A stretch of DNA of 64,000 bases from assembly GCA_958430865.1 (NCBI GenBank), contig CAUDNR010000446.1:116532-180531 (forward strand), given 5' to 3'. This stretch comes from Entrophospora sp. SA101. Taxonomy: Eukaryota > Glomeromycota > Glomeromycetes > Entrophosporales > Entrophosporaceae. Numbering within the stretch: the stretch's first letter is position 1; each line of letters begins with the position of its first letter. Both the position numbers and the translations under genes were made by a program. Positions 58,725 through 64,000 of this stretch are shown piece by piece. The notes under the pieces are model-generated. The model was not told where the DNA came from and ran no database searches. It was given only the letters and a program-made list of their open reading frames with translations.

Positions 58725-58918
58725 AGATCAAACAGATCAAACAGATCAGATCAGATTTCAGATCAGATCAGATCGGATTTCAGATCAGGTCAGGTCAGAT
58801 CAGATCAGATCAGATCAGGTCATGTCAAATCAGATCGAATTTCAGATCAGGTCAGGTCAGATCAGATCAGATCAGATCAGATCAGATTTCATTCAAATCT
58901 GATCTGATCTGATCTGTT
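58725..58918. repeat. AGATC/AGGTC pentanucleotide satellite
   Basis: About 190 bp of tandem agatc units with variants aggtc, aaatc and gatttc. Higher-order blocks (gatttcagatcagatcagatc-like) are visible. The last ~25 bp (gatctgatctgatctg) switch to the complement and so form a hairpin with the preceding units. The frames open through it are repeat artefacts. Confidence 0.9.
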
Positions 58919-59140
58919 AGGAGCCTCAGAAAAATCTTTACCATTATTTTTTAAGTCTCCAGGTACAGAACATGATAAAATTCTTTCTACTTCTTCTTTG
59001 GTATAAGTTAACTTAAAATTTTTACAATTAGCAAGGTGATTGTGACAAAGCCTTGCTTTATTTGAGGTAAAACATCCTGATGTTACTTGTGCAATAGCTA
59101 AACCTCTGACCCTTTTCATACAACAAATGCAAACCGCCTT
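58919..59140 (-). pseudogene. Zinc-finger-like repeat fragment, family of 396-610
   Basis: A minus-strand frame reads RGLAIAQVTSGCFTSNKARL, then CHNHLANCKNFKLTYTKEEV and ILSCSVPGDLKN. The C-x-N-H-L-A-x-C arrangement resembles the second half of a BED-type or transposon-derived finger. It runs into the satellite at its C-terminal side. The homologous fragment at the window start is more decayed. Confidence 0.45.
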
Positions 59141-59837
59141 TGCATTTGATTTATTTGTATCACTCTTAACAAGGGCAAAAAATTGTGACTCTTCTTTTTA
59201 TTTGGCATATTTACATATTTATTTATATCTATATATATAATGTAAAAATTTTTTTTCTTTTTTAAATTTCAATTACAAATTTCTATTGGTCAAAATTTAT
59301 GACCTTATGACAGACCACATGACCATTGGTCATCAAGGAAATGTGATATGACCTGGTCATAACCCAACACTGATTAACACTGGATATTACCTAGATAATA
59401 TCCAGATCAGTCAACAATATCTATGATGCAGTTAAAATTGTTAAATTGAGACCATACATGCAGCCCAAAGTATTTTGACACTGTCATAAAGGGGGTTACA
59501 CATGTCATAAAGGGGTGTTACACATGTTTTAATAGTGAGTGCCATAATTAATTTCTACTTTCTACCATCAAAATTGAAATAGTTTTTACCATTGAAATCA
59601 CCAAACCAATTGGGCTGCATGTATAATTGAGACTGAATAAACTTCATAGACTTTGTTTGGCATATCTGTTTTTTCTGAAATGTTAAACTTAAATATATAT
59701 ATATATATATTTTCTAGTTATTTTCAAGAGGAATAGCCACATATAAAGTTAATTTGGAATTTATTTTGTGAATTATTATTATTATTGTATTTACTTTATT
59801 CTAATAAAATTGTCTTTAAAAAATATATATATATAAA
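59141..59837. other. Intergenic with one small MITE
   Basis: No gene seen. A MITE lies at 59457-59621, and a (TA)n run at about 59693-59712. Confidence 0.5.
59457..59621. mobile_element. 165-bp MITE with catgcagccca ends
   Basis: Inverted ends catgcagccca / tgggctgcatg are directly flanked by TA on both sides (59455-59456, 59622-59623). Inside is a near-tandem block (cataaagggggttacacatg then cataaaggggtgttacacatg). Confidence 0.85.
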
Positions 59838-60915
59838 TTAATTAGACACTTCCTCCAATGTCTCACTCCCAGAATCAACTACATAAAAACACCTAATTCT
59901 CCTTCTTTTCCTTGGAGGTGCATCATCATCATCATTCTGTAATTATTTACAACAGACCATTTAAGTAAAAGCATAAAAATCAACCAGCAAACAGAAATAA
60001 CTAAAATACTTACATCATTATTATTATCATTATCATCAACATTATTATTACTCCCACTGTCTTCATCACTACTCTCCCTTCTTTCATCATCTCCATCATA
60101 TCCACTCCCACCTCCAGCCTCTGACTCATCTTCTTCATTTTCTTCTTCTTTTTGATCCTCTCTTAATAACAACTTCTCAATCTCATCCAACTCATCTTCC
60201 AATTTCGAAAACCTTGCTTCATTATCCTCATATACCTTGTTTAACTTCGCAACATCCATCTCATCCATTACCTCCAATATACTTTTCAGGGCCTGTACAC
60301 ATATTCTCTAATTTTATTCCAATAAAACACAAAATAAAAATCTTGAACTTGTTGATTGAATTGGAATATTCAACAAGAATATGATTTACTTACCACACTA
60401 CGACTCCTATATCCTGGATCAGTGCTAAATAAGTTAAAAAGCAATAAAGGTTATAATGATTAATTAAATGATTTTGATGCTTAAATGATTTCTGCATAGT
60501 TCTTTAGTAGTACTTACTTTTTTACTCTTGAATTTGATATTTACATTGTTTGAAAAAAAGATAATTATTATTAGATAGCAGAATAATTGTAACCAAGCAT
60601 GGTGGACATTTGAAATGTTATACTAATTTTTTATGTTGTATGATGTAATTTTACAATACACAGTGAATGTTCTCTCAATAAAAAGTAGGTGATAAACTGA
60701 GTTTCAATTGTATCTCAATTGTATCCCCGATTTAGAGAGGTGAAGACTATATGCTAATGAATTTTCAAGGAAAACGGGCTATGTGTAACATATAGCATTC
60801 AACAAATTTCCACTATGATTTGTAACCACCATTCTTTTAAATGAAGACAAGTGACTTACCCTTTTACTTCTTCCCAATAATTATCGCGATTTCTTCTACT
60901 AGTTCCTTGTGACAT
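59838..60915 (-). CDS. Small acidic nuclear-type protein, 154 residues
   Basis: Four exons in phase: 60860..60915, 60394..60424, 60014..60292, 59838..59936. The N-terminus is polar (MSQGTSRRNRDNYWEEV). A coiled-coil segment follows (LNKVYEDNEARFSKLEDELD, then EIEKLLL). A Glu/Asp/Ser-rich region leads to a basic cluster APPRKRRRIR that looks like a nuclear localisation signal. The C-terminus is FYVVDSGSETLEEVSN. Intron 1 (about 435 bp, far longer than the others) holds a MITE. No family recognised; the acidic tract plus NLS suggests a chromatin- or transposon-associated role, which is inference. Confidence 0.65.
60598..60822. mobile_element. MITE (~225 bp) in intron 1 of the acidic-protein gene
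   Basis: Second copy of the family at 35037-35258. It begins catggtggacatttg and ends caaatttccactatg, with the same internal landmarks (tttacaatacac, caataaaaagta, gataaactg, tttagagaggt). Confidence 0.75.
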
Positions 60916-61074
60916 ATTTAATAATAATAGAAATTAAAATGAAAAGTATGAGATTGAGAGTTTGTTGAATCCTTTTTTTTTATGCGAGATATCTAATTGT
61001 AAATGAGTTAAAATGAGTTGAAAAAAGATTAAAAGTCTTTTTTTTACAGTTGGAAAAAGAAGGTTATGATTGAT

Positions 61075-62640
61075 CGACATGTACATTGGTTTTTTTTTTG
61101 GTAGGACAGACGTTAATTTGATTTTTTTTTTTTTTTTTTTGGAAAAACAATTTATTTTTTGACAGAGTCCAAGGTGACAAAACGCGAGTGTTGTTTGGTT
61201 TGGTTTGGGTCTCCTAAAGAAGAAGTGTTAATAACTAACCAGAGGTACTTTTTTTTATTTTATTGATTGATACTTTTATTTTATATAAACATTTTAATTG
61301 GAAATCAAAACGCGGAGCAGATCAATGCTGGGTAATTACAAGATTTTCATTGATAATATTTTACTTTTCGTAATCAATAATAATACTATTATAAATATTA
61401 TAATTACAAGAAGATGTCAAGGCAGCGCAATTGAAACAATGAGTATGTGACGTTTGATTATAAGAAATTGGCAAGTGTTGAAGCACGCACGCTATTCTAC
61501 CTTGAACATTTTACAGTCATTCTCGCATCTTCCTCGTGTACAAAAGGCTAATCTTGACTCGACGACCTAAAGATATGATGATGCAACTGAATTCCAGAAG
61601 GCGCGTGGATCTGGAGTTTATCGAGATTGCATCAATCGTCAATGACACTTTCACTAATCTTCCCTCACAGCATCCAGACCAGAGAAAGCCGCTGAAATGC
61701 TAGCCGAAAAGTTGCCTGCAACGATCCTACCTTCAGGGTAAGGATGGCACTGTGACCAAGTTGCAACTCTGCAGCATTTTGAAGAGTTGTGATATTAGGT
61801 GCGCATAAACATCCAGATCATCAAAGCAACGAGAATCTGCAATTCGTTTCAAACACAGGAGGTCACAATTCAGAGCAGGGTTGGTGGCCCTGAAATTGCA
61901 TTTGGGCTCTGATGTTAAGAGGAAAGTTGTAAAATAGTGTTTGTTTTGTATAATCATTTTTCAATGTATATTTTTTTCAACAAAATAAACATTTAAATAA
62001 TTAATTTTTAAATATTAATACTTTTCTTTTCATAAAAATTACAGCAACCCAGGACTCAAAACTCTGAATTCAGGAAAAACCAAAACAATGACTCAGGTTG
62101 CAACCTCCCGAGTTGCTGAATTTTCAACCAGTTGCAGATGCCAACTTTTATTCTAGTGTGGCAATAACACAAAGCAAGCATCACACAAGCACCAAGCTAT
62201 CAGTGATCAATGCCCATATGGTGACATCCAAGCCTGGTCTGAGAGGGAGATAAGGGAAAGTTTTGACCAAAGCCTTCCAACATGTGTGGAACCTCTCTGT
62301 GGAAAGAAAATTCCATGGTTATAGGCGTGCTTAATTGCACCGCATTGCATGTTGGTGATAGGAAATTTTAATTAAATCTGACACCTGCAATCAACATCAG
62401 ATTTATTATTCATAAGGAACCATGATTGATAATCGGGAAAAATAATTTATTTTTGTGAACCCCAGAGATCTGGGTAGACAGGCATTATTAAAATTTTCAT
62501 TTCTGCATGGCCTTGGCTTCATTACTGCTTGGGTGATGCAATTGTTTGTTATCTCAATGATGATATCAAATGTATTGAAGGCCATCATGAATATTTGATG
62601 GATGGAAGCATTCACACACAAGGAAATGATTAATACGGTT
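61075..62640. mobile_element. R element, copy C (core plus right arm)
   Basis: Core from about 61075 to 61935, then the right arm to 62640. It carries an extra ~50-bp stretch near 61785-61835 that is absent from copy B and more frame breaks than B. Fragments such as RPEKAAEMLAEKLPATILPS remain readable. From 61858 onward it is the same as copy B. Confidence 0.6.
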
Positions 62641-64000
62641 CACCTTTCAACATATCCATTTTCAGAAAGTTAGACATGGTATTTTATTAATTCTTTTTCT
62701 AACACTTATTATTTCTATTTTTTTTTTTTTTTATTATTACTATCAATAAACGCGCATAACTTTATTCTCTTTTTATTCTTCATTACAATCATATCCCCTT
62801 TTTTTTTCATATGTTTTTCAAAATTAGTGGAGATATAACTGGGTATATAGAATATATAGCAGTCAGATAGGATTTCACATTTGCTGATTTTGCTGTATGG
62901 TCGACACAGCACGTTTTCGTCCAACAGACCTTAAAAGAAGAATCGAATAGAAGTTATAAATAAAAACTTCCTATACTTCTAAATAAAAGGAATCTTGTAC
63001 TTTTGCTCTTTTAAACACAATCTTTATTTGTTGGTAAGTTGTTTCATTGTCCGGCAATAGCCTTTCAAAAAGAACCATGCTTTTTAACTTTGGAGACCTA
63101 ATTCTTTATGAAAAACAACGTTATTACGATCATTTTAATGTAATAAGTTAGAGTACATTGAGGGCTATCAGGAAATGTACGGTTTTTACAGAAGAGGGAG
63201 AAATTAGAAGCAAAAATATTTTTTATAATCTATTTTATTCGCTAATAAAACTATTCTGATCCACATAATCATAAATTTATTGTTACCATCAATTAATATT
63301 CTCTCCTAAAAAATAATTGGTGATACTAGCATTCATTACATTCTTTAATTGGTTCCTAATTGGATCTTAATTATATTTTTTAATTATATCAAACTTAATC
63401 TGCAAAGGATTCGGTTGTTGCATTTAAGCTCCGAACAAATGGAATTGAGTTAAATTTTAAAGTGATTCGAATTCCAAAAAACTGGATTCGATAAAATTTC
63501 TTTTAATGTCATATTAATAGGGTTTTTATTCGAACGATTCGTTTTATTTGTTATGAATTTGAGTATTCGATTTTTATTTGGATAAAATAAATAAAACGAA
63601 TAATTTGGATAAAATAAATATAATATAATAATAATGAAAAAAACGAATATAATAATGACAAATGACAAATGACAATAATTACATTGTTGAGAATGATGCC
63701 TCTTCAATTACTTCTTCAACAGGCATAGTGCAATTAATGTGTTCAAAGAAAAACAAGAAGTGGAACGTGTGGATCAATTTCACAGTTGTAGATGGAAAAA
63801 CCAAATGCAATTATTGCACTAGGTAAATGTATTTTTTGTCCAAAGGCAACTCTTTTAAAATTAAAATTATTTTATATGGTACAGTGCAAGTCACTTAGTC
63901 CCACAACTTTTTATTGGTCATGTAGACTTTCAAATTCTCCAAAAATAGAAATGCAACACCCAAAAATAAATCGTGTATTTGAAGCCAAGACCTTCCTCTA
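61858..64000. repeat. Duplicated module, copy C (runs off the window)
   Basis: Matches copy B from 25176 with a constant offset of 36682. It includes the R right arm, the BED remnant (63662-63826) and the start of the Tc1-type MITE (63884). The window ends before the protein genes of the module. Confidence 0.95.
63662..63826 (+). pseudogene. BED zinc-finger remnant (module copy C)
   Basis: Third copy of the half BED finger, same frame and same end as in copies A and B. Confidence 0.6.

Noticed and set aside
58628..58912. Open frames through the AGATC array (QIRSDQIRS repeats)
   Set aside because: Pure products of the pentanucleotide satellite.
1..64000. CRISPR arrays, tRNA or rRNA genes
   Set aside because: No spaced direct-repeat arrays were seen. 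No convincing tRNA T-arm/anticodon combinations or rRNA blocks were noticed, though a covariance-model scan was not possible.

Overview
The window looks like nuclear DNA of a fungus, most likely an arbuscular-mycorrhizal (Glomeromycotina, Rhizophagus-like) genome. It is very AT-rich. Genes are split by many short introns (about 65-120 bp, GTAAG/GTAAT-type donors, TACTAA-like branch sites). Low-complexity Asn/Ser/Gln/Asp tracts are common, and transposon debris and small inverted-repeat elements are abundant. The genus is an inference from these traits. Exon models were built by hand from splice sites, phase and family resemblance, with no alignment.

Layout. 1.2-5.2 kb: four small housekeeping genes (mitoribosomal uS15m, Golgi GOT1, a cytochrome b5-domain protein, a small membrane protein). 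5.2-9.5 kb: mostly non-coding. 9.5-12.6 kb: a repeat element (here called R) with long imperfect inverted arms. 12.4-20.3 kb (copy A) and 25.2-33.6 kb (copy B) are an almost identical direct duplication; a third copy (C) starts at 61.9 kb and runs off the window. The module holds a BED zinc-finger remnant, a Tc1-type MITE, an intron-containing low-complexity protein gene and the acetyl-CoA hydrolase/transferase gene ACH1. ACH1 is complete only in copy B; copy A lacks its first two exons and ends beside a 10-N gap. Between A and B (20.4-24.2 kb) lie two nuclease-like genes: a frameshifted coiled-coil/PD-(D/E)XK-like/kinase-like gene, and a multi-exon PD-(D/E)XK-like gene whose 5' end is lost at the R repeat.

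34-57 kb is a normal gene block: a poly-Asp single-pass membrane protein, splicing regulator TRA2, a decayed Cys/Thr-rich gene, the first two exons of proteasome alpha-1 (cut by a second N gap), the Kin1/MARK-type kinase, the PP2A activator PTPA/RRD, the splicing factor GPATCH1, and a protein with an Mso1-like Sec1-binding region. 57-62 kb is repeat-rich: a frameshifted Tc1/mariner transposase, several MITEs, an AGATC satellite, a small acidic nuclear protein gene and the third R copy.

Functionally the housekeeping genes cover mitochondrial translation, ER-Golgi transport and exocytosis, acetyl-CoA metabolism, splicing, proteolysis and polarity signalling, with no sign of an operon-like pathway. 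The unusual biology is in the repeat-bounded triplicated module and the nuclease/kinase genes caught between its copies. A central uncertainty is whether the triplication is real or an assembly product.
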